Shown here piece after piece: positions 52,657 to 60,474 of a DNA stretch of 64,000 nucleotides (within the stretch, counting starts at the first letter, position 1; each line of letters opens with the position of its first letter). The position numbers and the translations under genes are program-made. This DNA is from Anaerolinea sp. Lineage in GTDB: Bacteria > Chloroflexota > Anaerolineae > Anaerolineales > Anaerolineaceae. Below the pieces are notes generated by a model that worked only from the letters and a program-made list of their open reading frames with translations, was not told the origin of the DNA and made no database searches. The stretch spans positions 274,458-338,457 of the forward strand of contig JARKPU010000074.1 of NCBI GenBank assembly GCA_029975055.1, read 5' to 3'.

Positions 52657-53379
52657 TCACTCTTCCTCTTCCTCCATCAGCCCCGCGAACCTCGCCCGGA
52701 TGCGCTCATAGTGCGAACCCTTCCAATAGATTTGCCCGCAGCCCGGGCAGATGTGAAACTCATCGAAATACGCCTTCGTGAGCGGCTCGAGGCGCTCGAG
52801 CACCTGGGCCTTTTCCACCGCCCGCAGCGGAGCATTGCAGCGCGGGCAGCGCCGGAAAGGCCGCAGCCAGCCCGCCAGAGCGTAGCGCTGCATCACCTCG
52901 AGCAGCTGGGCTTGCGGGTCGGTCGAGCGCATCCAGTGCCCCTGCCGGATGGCCTTGCGCATCAGCAGCCGCCGGTCGCGGGTGAGCAAAACCCGCCCCT
53001 CCTGCTCGGCGATCCGCGCCAGCTCGTCATCCTGGTAATCGTTGCGGTAGAGAGCATCGAGCCCCAGGATGCGCAGCAGCGAAGCCAGCTTGCCCAGGTG
53101 ATTATCCAGCACAAAGCGCGGGGCCTCGCCCCCGCCCGGCGCGGCAGGCTCGCACGGCAGCACATCGATCTGCTCTCCCCCGGCGAGGTGATACCCCAGC
53201 CCCACCGGCTGCCCCGCCGAACGCACCGCGCCCACCTCGGTGTGCGGCACCCCAAGCGCCTCGATGAGGTGTTTGAGCGCCGGCCGGCCCGTAAAGCTCA
53301 CCTCGAACGGCCCGTTGCGGTGCGCCAGGGTGAGAAAGGGGGCGAAAGATGGGTGAAAATGGAAACTCGCGCTTGGCAT
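52657..53379 (-). CDS. Mut7-C RNase domain protein with N-terminal ubiquitin-like domain
   Basis: 240 residues from ATG 53379; an extended -10-like TACAAT ends nine bases upstream, so the leader is very short. Residues 1-85 form the Mut7-C ubiquitin domain (FHFHPSFAPFLTLAH, FEVSFTGRPALKHLIEALG). Residues 90-235 are the Mut7-C RNAse domain, a PIN-like fold: FVLDNHLGKLASLLRILGLD, YRNDYQDDELARIAEQEGRV, LLTRDRRLL, with two CxxC pairs (CPRCNAPL near 186 and CPGCGQIY near 220) for zinc. The biochemical role in bacteria is not known. The last residues are Glu-rich. Confidence 0.85.
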   Translation of the reverse strand: MPSASFHFHPSFAPFLTLAHRNGPFEVSFTGRPALKHLIEALGVPHTEVGAVRSAGQPVGLGYHLAGGEQIDVLPCEPAAPGGGEAPRFVLDNHLGKLASLLRILGLDALYRNDYQDDELARIAEQEGRVLLTRDRRLLMRKAIRQGHWMRSTDPQAQLLEVMQRYALAGWLRPFRRCPRCNAPLRAVEKAQVLERLEPLTKAYFDEFHICPGCGQIYWKGSHYERIRARFAGLMEEEEE

Positions 53380-53683
53380 GGCGATTCTATTGTACGAACC
53401 CTGCCCGGCGGATTCAACCCGGCGCAGAAAGTGCATCCATCCGTCTGCCAGGTTGCCGCGAACGGCAAAGGATTCATTCCATTGCTCACCCGGGTTTCGT
53501 TACCTATGGCATGTCATGGAACGCCCGGCCGTGCGTATATAACCTGGGCGGCGCAATCCGCCGGACTCACCGCCGGAACCCGCGAGTTAGAATTGTGTAG
53601 ATTCTGGCATCACATTTACGGTTGGCGTTAAAAGTAACGATATATAATAAAATGGTCGTTTCCCAGGCAGGGTTCACAGGTTA
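53380..53683. promoter_or_regulatory. Divergent intergenic region upstream of the MalT-like gene
   Basis: 304 bp with no gene seen. TATAAT at 53643-53648 is the best -10 for the plus-strand regulator, with TTGGCG 15 bp upstream as a poor -35; the leader would be about 29 nt. At the other end TACAAT (53394-53389 on the minus strand) serves the Mut7-C gene. The middle is unremarkable. Confidence 0.4.
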
Positions 53684-56600
53684 ATGGTTGGCATGGACAG
53701 CCGCATTCCCATCCTCAACACCAAGGTCGTGGTCCCACGCAGGCGGGAGGAAATCCTCCCCCGCCAGCGCTTGCTGGAATTGCTCGGCGAGCTCCTCGAC
53801 CTGCGCCTGATTATCGTTGCGGCCCCTGCCGGCTACGGAAAAACCTCGCTGCTCGTCGATTTCGTCCCCTTTTCCAGGCTGCCTGCCTGCTGGTTTTCGA
53901 TCGACCCGCTCGATCAGGATGTCCAGCGGTTTGCTGCCCACCTCGTCACCAGCATCAACAACCGCTTCCCTGCGTTCGGCCTCACCAGCATGGCGGCCGT
54001 GCAAAACTATAACCAGGACCATGCCGATACCGACTCTTTGGCTTCGCTAATCGCCAACGATATCTACGAGCACATCCACGAGCACTTCGCCATCATCCTC
54101 GATGACTATCACCTCGTGGAAGAAAGCCGCGCGGTCACCAGCCTGATCAACCAGCTCGTGCAGCACGTGGATGAAAACTGCCATTTCATCATCGCCTCGC
54201 GCACGCTGCTCAACCTGCCGGATATGGCTCTTCTGGTGGCGCGTTCGCAGGTTGGCGGCCTCTCCTTTGAAGAACTGGCTTTCCAGCCGGAGGAAATTCA
54301 AGACCTGTGGCTGAACAACTTCCACCTCAGCCTGTCCGCTAGCGAAGCCGCCGAGCTGGCCCGCCAGACCGAAGGCTGGATCACCGGGCTTCTGTTAACC
54401 CACCAGGCGAAAAGCTTGCCTTCAGACCGGCTGCGCGGCGCGCGCGTGGCCGGGGTGGGGCTTTACGAATACCTTGTGCAGCAGGTGATGGAGCGCCAGC
54501 CGCCCGCTTTGCAGCGCTTCCTCCTGCGCACCTCCCTGCTCGAAGAGTTCGACGTGGCTTTGTGCCAGGAAGTCCTCGGCGGAGCGCTGGGCCAGGATGA
54601 GAACTGGGCCGAACTGATAGACGGCGTTCTGCATGCCAATCTCTTCATCCAGCCGGTTGGCGAAGAGCACATCTACCTGCGTTACCACCACCTGTTCCGC
54701 GATTTTCTCCAGTCGCGCATGCAGCGTGATTATCCCGCCGAGGCGGCGCGCATCCTGGCCGGGCTGGCCGAAACCTGGGCGCACCGCGGCGAATGGGAGC
54801 GCAGCTACCGCGTTTATGCCCAGCTGGGGCAGACGGAGGCGCTTGCCGCACTGGTAGAGCGGGCCGGGCCCGATATGGTCGCCCGCGGCCGCATGACCAC
54901 TCTGGCTGAATGGCTGGATTCCCTGCCCGAGAGCTACGCCCAGCGGCCGGCGCTCGTTTCGCTGCGCGGCGCCGTGTTTGCGGTGCGCGGGCGCTGCGAA
55001 GAAGGCATCCGGCTCTTCGACCAGGCCATCCAGGCCTTCGAGGCTGCCGGAGACCGGCTGAACCTGAGCCAATCCCTCACCCGCCGAGGCACGGCGCACC
55101 GCCTGCTCGGGCACTATGACGCCTCCCTGGCGGATATGCAGCGCGCGCTGGAGGTCATCCAGGGCCTGCCGGGCGCCGATACCATCCGCGCCGATGCCCT
55201 GGCCGGGGTCGGCACGGCCTATTACCACCTGGGCAACCTGAACCAGGCCCTCCAGTGGATGAACACGGCTTACCGCGCCTTTGAGGAACTAAAAGATGGC
55301 GAGAGCATGGCCAAAACGGCCATGCAGATCGGCATGACCACGCGCGTGCTCGGCCAGTACCAGGCATCCGAGCGCGCCTACCAGCGCGCGCTCGATTACT
55401 ACCAGGCCAGCGGCAACCTGATCTGGCAGGCCAATGTGCTCAACAACCTGGGCGTGTTGCAGCACCTGCGCGGCAACATCGAAGGCGCGGCCTCCTCGTT
55501 CGAAAAAGCCATCCAATACGCGCGCATCGGCGGTTACGCCCGCCTGGAAGCCTACGCGCTGGCTTCCATCGGCGACCTCTACCGCGACCTGGACGCTCCC
55601 CAGGAAGCCCAGGAGGCCTACCAGCAGGCCAGGCCGATCGCCATCCGCGTCAACGACCGCTACCTCACCTTCTACCTGGACTTAATGGAAGCCGCGTTGG
55701 CGCGTCTGCTCGGGCAGCCCGAGCGCGCCTTGCGCCTGGTCGATGTGGCCTGGCAATCCGCCGAAAAGAGCCGCTCGGAATACCAGTTCAACCTCTGCCG
55801 CCTCGAGCGCAGCGCCATTGCCCTCAGCCGCCGCTCGCCCGGCGAGGCCGCCGCCGAATTGGAAACGGCCCTGGCTTTCTTTGAGAAAGAAGGCCACCGC
55901 GCCGAGAGCCTGCGCGCCCACTTTTACCTGGCTGTGGCGCGCCGCTCGCTTGCCGAGCGGCAGGCTGCCCTGGCTCACCTCGAGGTGGTCTATGCCGCCT
56001 CCGCCGAGCAGGGCGCCAGCAACCCCATCGTCGTCACCGGGCACGAACAGCGTTTTCACCTCGAAGCCATGTTGAGCGACCCCGATTTCGAACGCCAGGC
56101 CGGGGCCATCCTGCGGCTGGTGGAAATCTTCGAACGCAAAGTGCCTGCCTTGCGCCGCCAGCTGCGCCGCCAATCCCAGACCATCCCTCTCGGCCCGCCC
56201 AGGCTGGTTATTCACACGCTGGGGAAGATCCAGGTGAAAGTCAACGGGCGCATCGTCACCAACGCCGATTGGCTCACCCAAACGGCGCGCGACCTGTTCC
56301 TGCTCATCGTCGCACACCCCGAAGGGCTGTCCAAAGAAGAAATCGGCGCCATCTTGTGGCCCGATTCCTCCCCCGCAGAGTTGAAGATGCGCTTCAAGAA
56401 CACCATCTACCGCCTGCGCCGCGCAGCCGGCAAGGAGCTGATCCTCTTCGACGAGGACGAAGATATCTACCGCTTCGACCGCAGCCTCGATTACGACGAA
56501 GATTCCGAATCTTTCTTGCGCGAGCTCGACCTGGCCGAGAAAGCCTCCACCCTGGAGGAGAAAATCTACCATTACCGCGCCGCCCACAAGTATTACAAGG

Positions 56601-56929
56601 GCGACTACCTGCCCGATCTGAATGAGAACTGGGTGATTGTGCGCCGCGAGCAGCTCAACCGCCGCTTTGTCGACAGCCTGCTCAAACTGGCCAGCCTGGA
56701 AATGGAAACCCGCCAGTATGAATCGGCGCTGAATTGCGTCCAGCGGCTGCTGACCCTCGACCCCTGCCTCGAAGAAGCCCACCGCCTGGCGATGCTCATT
56801 CACGCCGCCATGGGCAACCGCGCCGGCGTGATACGCCAGTATGAGCTGTGCCGCCAGGCCCTTCAGCAAGAGTTCAACACCGCCCCCAGCGTGCAGACTC
56901 AGAACCTCTATCACACCCTCATCCGTTGA
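53684..56929 (+). CDS. MalT-like STAND ATPase with TPR and BTAD-type C-terminus
   Basis: 1081 residues from ATG 53684 (ATG 53693 is an alternative). Walker A is AAPAGYGKTSLL (46-57), followed by a STAND/NACHT-like region with FAIILDDYHLVEE as Walker B near 128 and the winged-helix region to about 350. TPR repeats fill 360-800 (AHRLLGHYDASLADMQRAL, YYHLGNLNQALQWMN). From 842 comes a SARP-like part: VIHTLGKIQVKVNG, then WLTQTARDLFLLIVAHPEG and a wHTH, and BTAD helices. A LuxR HTH, usual in MalT, is absent. The protein is a signal-driven transcription regulator; its target is unknown and no gene pair is obvious nearby. Confidence 0.85.
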   Translation: MVGMDSRIPILNTKVVVPRRREEILPRQRLLELLGELLDLRLIIVAAPAGYGKTSLLVDFVPFSRLPACWFSIDPLDQDVQRFAAHLVTSINNRFPAFGLTSMAAVQNYNQDHADTDSLASLIANDIYEHIHEHFAIILDDYHLVEESRAVTSLINQLVQHVDENCHFIIASRTLLNLPDMALLVARSQVGGLSFEELAFQPEEIQDLWLNNFHLSLSASEAAELARQTEGWITGLLLTHQAKSLPSDRLRGARVAGVGLYEYLVQQVMERQPPALQRFLLRTSLLEEFDVALCQEVLGGALGQDENWAELIDGVLHANLFIQPVGEEHIYLRYHHLFRDFLQSRMQRDYPAEAARILAGLAETWAHRGEWERSYRVYAQLGQTEALAALVERAGPDMVARGRMTTLAEWLDSLPESYAQRPALVSLRGAVFAVRGRCEEGIRLFDQAIQAFEAAGDRLNLSQSLTRRGTAHRLLGHYDASLADMQRALEVIQGLPGADTIRADALAGVGTAYYHLGNLNQALQWMNTAYRAFEELKDGESMAKTAMQIGMTTRVLGQYQASERAYQRALDYYQASGNLIWQANVLNNLGVLQHLRGNIEGAASSFEKAIQYARIGGYARLEAYALASIGDLYRDLDAPQEAQEAYQQARPIAIRVNDRYLTFYLDLMEAALARLLGQPERALRLVDVAWQSAEKSRSEYQFNLCRLERSAIALSRRSPGEAAAELETALAFFEKEGHRAESLRAHFYLAVARRSLAERQAALAHLEVVYAASAEQGASNPIVVTGHEQRFHLEAMLSDPDFERQAGAILRLVEIFERKVPALRRQLRRQSQTIPLGPPRLVIHTLGKIQVKVNGRIVTNADWLTQTARDLFLLIVAHPEGLSKEEIGAILWPDSSPAELKMRFKNTIYRLRRAAGKELILFDEDEDIYRFDRSLDYDEDSESFLRELDLAEKASTLEEKIYHYRAAHKYYKGDYLPDLNENWVIVRREQLNRRFVDSLLKLASLEMETRQYESALNCVQRLLTLDPCLEEAHRLAMLIHAAMGNRAGVIRQYELCRQALQQEFNTAPSVQTQNLYHTLIR

Positions 56930-56965
56930 GCCTGCCAGCCGAAGGCGGCAAACCGGCGGCTCGCT

Positions 56966-57382
56966 CTACTTCCAGGTGCGCGTCCGCTCCGGCGTCAGCT
57001 TGATCAGCAAATTCTCCGGGTCTTTGATCCACGATTGCGGGTCGGCGGCCAGCACCCCCTCCGGCCCCAGGTAGCGCGTGTACACCCAGGCGGTTCTTTC
57101 CTCCAGCAAATCCTGCGGGCCGGTCACCAGTTCGGCCTTGCCCTCCATGAGGACGGCGCGCAGGCCGGTCACATCGCCGTCCACGTCAATGACGATCGAG
57201 ACGCGCGGGTTCTTGAGCAGTTCCTTCACCTTGCGCGTGCTGCGAAACGCGCTGATCCACAGGCTCTGCCCATCCCACCCATACCAGACGGGCACCACGT
57301 GCGGCTGCAGCGTCTGCGGGTCGGCCGTGGCCAGGCGCGCCAGCAGCGGGCGGGCCAGGAATTCATCCATCTCGTCGCTCAT
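56966..57382 (-). CDS. Pyridoxamine 5'-phosphate oxidase-like FMN-binding protein
   Basis: 138 residues from ATG 57382 with GGAGGG upstream. The split-barrel pattern is clear: FLARPLLARLATADPQTLQP, VPVWYGWDGQSLWISAFRST, RKVKELLKNPRVSIVIDVDG, and KAELVTGPQDLLEERTAW. Such small proteins bind FMN or F420 and reduce diverse substrates; F420-dependent forms are common in Chloroflexota and Actinobacteria. No oxidase-specific residues can be assigned. It is a single gene, convergent with the MalT-like gene and 128 bp from the ligase gene terminator side. Confidence 0.85.
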   Translation of the reverse strand: MSDEMDEFLARPLLARLATADPQTLQPHVVPVWYGWDGQSLWISAFRSTRKVKELLKNPRVSIVIDVDGDVTGLRAVLMEGKAELVTGPQDLLEERTAWVYTRYLGPEGVLAADPQSWIKDPENLLIKLTPERTRTWK

Positions 57383-57445
57383 GTTTCCCTCCACATTAAT
57401 TGTACCGGAGAACGCCAGGGCAGGCTCACGGCGGAATGCGCTCAC

Positions 57446-57475
57446 AAAAAAAACCTCCTCCGCTTTCGGAGGAGG
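57446..57475 (-). terminator. Intrinsic terminator of the ATP-grasp ligase gene
   Basis: On the minus strand CCTCCTCCG (57475-57467), loop AAAG, CGGAGGAGG (57462-57454) is followed by eight T (57453-57446). It lies 35 bp after the ligase stop codon. Confidence 0.85.
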
Positions 57476-57510
57476 GTTGAAGAATCATCTCTCAATTTTA
57501 TTGGAAACGC

Positions 57511-58716
57511 CTATTCAAAGGTAAGCGGCCGGGCGAAGACGCGCTGGCCGTTCACGCTCATCGGCACGCGCACCAGCTTGTTCGGCTGGGCCAGCAGCCC
57601 CCAGCGCGACGCGCCCAGGTAGAGGATTTCCAGGATCAGATCGGTGTAACTCAGGCTTTCGGCACCGGCCAGCACGCACAGGTCGCTGAAGCCGGGCGTC
57701 AGGCCGGGCAGCGTGTTGATCTCCAGCAGGCGCGGGCGGCCTTCGGCGTCGAGGCGCACATCCACCCGCGAGACGTCTAACGCACCGATCGCCTGATGCG
57801 CGCGGATCGCCAGGCTGCGCATCTCTTCTGCCAGGGGGGCATCCACCCTGGCCGGGCAGATGAACCCCGGGATGCCCTCATCGCCCGGGTGAAGCGTCTT
57901 GGCCAGGTGGCCATATACGCCCGGCGTCACCGTGTTGTTGTTATCCACCTCCAGCACCGGGAAGCGGTGAAAGCCGTCGGCGCGGTACAGGCGGGGGTTG
58001 CGCGTCCACTGGCGGGCATCCGCGCGGCCCAGCACGCCGATGGTGAACTCGCGGCCAGGCAGGTAGGCTTCGACCAGCGCGGGCTGGTGGTACGAGCGCA
58101 CAACCCAAAGCACCCGCTCGCGCAGTTCGGCCTCGTTGCGCACGATCGACTTTTCAGACATGCCCATGCCGGTGCCCTCGCGCGCGGGCTTGACGAAGAG
58201 CGGGAAAGCCAGCTCCGCGTCCAGCGGCTCGCTGCCGGTGACGAACTCCTGGAAAGGCGCCGTCGGGATGCCGTGGTCGCGCCAGATGCGCTTGGTCATG
58301 GTCTTGTCCAGGCCGACGGCGTTCGCCAGCACGCGCGAAGCCGTGTAGGGGATGCGCAGCATCTCCAGCAAGGCCGGAACCTGCGCCTCGCGGCCGTCGC
58401 CCATGATGCCTTCGGCGATGTTAAAGCAAATATCCGGGCGGTACTCCCGGAGCGTATCCATTAAACTTTCGTCGGCAGAAAGGAAACGGGTAGAATGTCC
58501 GTCGGATTCGATCGCGTCCTGAATGGCCTGGATCGTTTCCCTGCGGTCGAATTCCGCGCCGGCGTCGGCTGGTGCATCGATCGGTAACGGCGTCTCCCCC
58601 TTTACGTTCGCGATGACTGCCACCCGCCACGGTCGGACCGGTCGCGGATGATAACTGGGAGGCTTTTCGGCTTCTTGCTCCTGTTCTTGTTGTTCCTGCA
58701 GCAAATTGAGGCTCAT
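57511..58716 (-). CDS. D-alanine-D-alanine ligase-like ATP-grasp protein
   Basis: 401 residues from ATG 58716 (AAGGAACAG upstream). An N-terminal Gln/Glu-rich tail (30 residues) precedes WRVAVIANVKGETPL. Ligase motifs follow: CFNIAEGIMGDGREAQVPAL, IPYTASRVLANAVGLDKTMT, LFVKPAREGTGMGMSEKSIV (ATP lid), EFTIGVLGRADARQW and the metal-binding VDVRLDAEGRPRLLEINTLP. Compared with Ddl it keeps the Glu and Asn of the metal site (LEINTLPGLT). Chloroflexota often lack a normal peptidoglycan ddl operon, so the substrate may be another dipeptide or amino acid. Single gene with its own terminator. Confidence 0.78.
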   Translation of the reverse strand: MSLNLLQEQQEQEQEAEKPPSYHPRPVRPWRVAVIANVKGETPLPIDAPADAGAEFDRRETIQAIQDAIESDGHSTRFLSADESLMDTLREYRPDICFNIAEGIMGDGREAQVPALLEMLRIPYTASRVLANAVGLDKTMTKRIWRDHGIPTAPFQEFVTGSEPLDAELAFPLFVKPAREGTGMGMSEKSIVRNEAELRERVLWVVRSYHQPALVEAYLPGREFTIGVLGRADARQWTRNPRLYRADGFHRFPVLEVDNNNTVTPGVYGHLAKTLHPGDEGIPGFICPARVDAPLAEEMRSLAIRAHQAIGALDVSRVDVRLDAEGRPRLLEINTLPGLTPGFSDLCVLAGAESLSYTDLILEILYLGASRWGLLAQPNKLVRVPMSVNGQRVFARPLTFE

Positions 58717-58935
58717 GGTCTGTTCCTTATCGGTTTCTGAAGCTAATCTTGAGGGCTTTTTGGGCCATCAAATCGGCTATTATATCACTCGTTTTTAAAA
58801 TCAATATCTCAATTTGGTCAAGGATTCATTATAAGTAAATTAGAAACTGCTTTGAAAATGTCATATTACACCCCGCCCCCGGAGAATGTCTTTTTTCGGC
58901 TTGCCTTCGCACCCCGGTTGGTGGAAAATGGTAGC

Positions 58936-59508
58936 ATGGAACTCGAACCTACGCTGCACGTCACCTCCCGCGCAGAATGGCGCGCCTGGCTGGAGGCAAA
59001 CAGCCGCACTCGGCGCGAGGTGTGGCTGATCTACTTCAAATCTCACACCGGCGCCCCGGCCCTCCCCTACGAGGATTCGGTGGAAGAGGCGCTTTGCTTC
59101 GGCTGGATCGACAGCCTGATCCGCCGCATCGATGACCAGCGCTACGCCCGCCTGTTCACCCCGCGCCGCGCCGGCAGCCCGTGGTCCGAAACCAACCGCC
59201 GCCGCTTTGCGAAGATGGTGCGCGAAGGCCGGATGACCGAACAGGGCAAAGCGCTCTACCCCTTCCCGATCACCGAGGAAGACCCCGGCCCGCCTCCCAG
59301 GCGCAGCACCCCCGGCCTCTCCGCCGACCTGCTCGCCGCGTTGCAGGCCAGCCCCCTGGCCTGGGAAAACTTCCAAAAACTGCCGCCTTCGGCCCGGCGC
59401 CTCTATTGCGGCTGGGTGATGTCGGCCAAGCGGGAGGAAACCCGCCTCAAGCGCCTGCAAGAAGCCATCGGCCTGCTCGAGCAAGGCAAGCGCTTGGAGG
59501 GCAAGTAG
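58936..59508 (+). CDS. YdeI/OmpD-associated family protein
   Basis: 190 residues from ATG 58936 (the frame is open upstream to 58852 without a better start). LHVTSRAEWRAWLEANSRT, EVWLIYFKSH, YEDSVEEALCFGWIDSLIRR and ARLFTPRRAGSPWSETNRRR are the YdeI (PF13376-type) signatures. The C-terminal helix region ends in LPPSARRLYCGWVMSAKREE. The family has no established biochemical role. No ribosome binding site is seen, so it may be leaderless or have a start I missed. Convergent with none; the tRNA-Sec gene follows. Confidence 0.8.
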   Translation: MELEPTLHVTSRAEWRAWLEANSRTRREVWLIYFKSHTGAPALPYEDSVEEALCFGWIDSLIRRIDDQRYARLFTPRRAGSPWSETNRRRFAKMVREGRMTEQGKALYPFPITEEDPGPPPRRSTPGLSADLLAALQASPLAWENFQKLPPSARRLYCGWVMSAKREETRLKRLQEAIGLLEQGKRLEGK

Positions 59509-59604
59509 GATGTAATTGGGCGCTCAGGCACTCGGCGATGGGGCGTGGGTCACAGGAAATTGCTCAGCGCCCAGGCGCCCGTTTACAAAGTTCCCGCTTA
59601 CGAA

Positions 59605-59633
59605 TTGACTTATTTCCTCCCCTCCGGTATGCT
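59605..59633 (+). promoter_or_regulatory. Promoter of tRNA-Sec
   Basis: TTGACT (59605-59610), 17-bp spacer, TATGCT (59628-59633). The expected start, about 59640, is the first base of the tRNA. Confidence 0.75.
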
Positions 59634-59639
59634 TAAGCT

Positions 59640-59733
59640 GGGGATGGATGAGTCCCGGTGGGCTTCCCGGTCTTCAAAACCGTTGGCGGGTCGCGTTGCG
59701 GGCCGCGGTGGGTTCGACTCCCATCCATTCCCG
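59640..59733 (+). tRNA. selC: tRNA-Sec (anticodon UCA)
   Basis: About 94 nt with an 8-bp acceptor (GGGGATGG with CCATTCCC), 5-bp T stem (GTGGG-TTCGACT-CCCAT), anticodon loop CTTCAAA reading TCA, and a long variable arm (GCGGGTCGC with GCGGGCCGC, one mismatch), which are the hallmarks of bacterial tRNA-Sec. The discriminator is G (59733) and CC then a T-run follow; an A to complete CCA is not encoded. The 8+5 stem and the UCA anticodon set it apart from a serine tRNA. It serves the SelW-like gene at 42818; selA, selB and selD are not in this window. Confidence 0.92.
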
Positions 59734-59801
59734 CCTTTTTTTCTATCCAACCAGCAGGGAAAACCTGAGAAGAGAGCGGGCTTGCAGGCCCGTTTTTGCG
59801 C

Positions 59802-60473
59802 CTACACCAGCGCCAGCACCGCCACGGCGAAGAACCACAGCACCGTCGAAAAGAAGATGCACCACTCCACCGCCGGTAAAGCCCAGAAGCGCGGGCGTTC
59901 GGCCTGTGCTTCGGGGTCTAGAATATTCGGCACATGGTCGCGCGCGCTCCTGCCGCGCACCAGCGCCAGGAAGCCCGCGTAAGACGCGCAGGCCAGCAGG
60001 CTGAACAGCAGCGAGGCTTTGGGGACGGCCACCCTCCCGGCCGGCTGCGCGGCAATCGCAATGGTAAAGAACAGCACCATCGCCAGTCCGGCGCGGAAGT
60101 ACGTCATGGCGGCCCAGGTGTGCGGGGTGAGGTTATTCATCGGCAAGGCCCCCACACCGATGCAGGCTGCCGCCGTCACCACCCCCGCCGCGGCGCCCAA
60201 ACCGGCCCAGGCCCCGCCCAGGCGCGCCGCCAGCCCCACGATGAACGGCACAAAGCACACCCCCGCCGCGATCAACCCCGCGTTGAACACGTCTGCCCTG
60301 GCAGAAACGCCTCGCTCGCCCAGCTCGGAGATGAAATGGTTGAAGGCCGAGTACGCCTCGCCGCGCCTGCCCCGGTAAGCCAGCCCGCTGACCGCCGTGG
60401 TGATGAGGATGACGGCGCAGCCGGCCAGCCCGAAATAGGGGAACGCCCCGGCCAGGAACCCCAGCGCCGTCAT
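59802..60473 (-). CDS. DUF998-family membrane protein
   Basis: 223 residues from ATG 60473, one base after the amylosucrase stop. Six transmembrane helices are seen (about 12-32, 58-80, 84-107, 118-138, 148-168, 196-218). FNHFISELGERGVSARADVFNAGLI near 44-68 is the DUF998 motif I recall (SELG and N in TM2). No function is established for DUF998. It is downstream of amylosucrase in the same transcript, so it may have a role in sugar export or in membrane maintenance, but this is not supported by motif. Confidence 0.78.
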   Translation of the reverse strand: MTALGFLAGAFPYFGLAGCAVILITTAVSGLAYRGRRGEAYSAFNHFISELGERGVSARADVFNAGLIAAGVCFVPFIVGLAARLGGAWAGLGAAAGVVTAAACIGVGALPMNNLTPHTWAAMTYFRAGLAMVLFFTIAIAAQPAGRVAVPKASLLFSLLACASYAGFLALVRGRSARDHVPNILDPEAQAERPRFWALPAVEWCIFFSTVLWFFAVAVLALV

Positions 60474-60474
60474 T

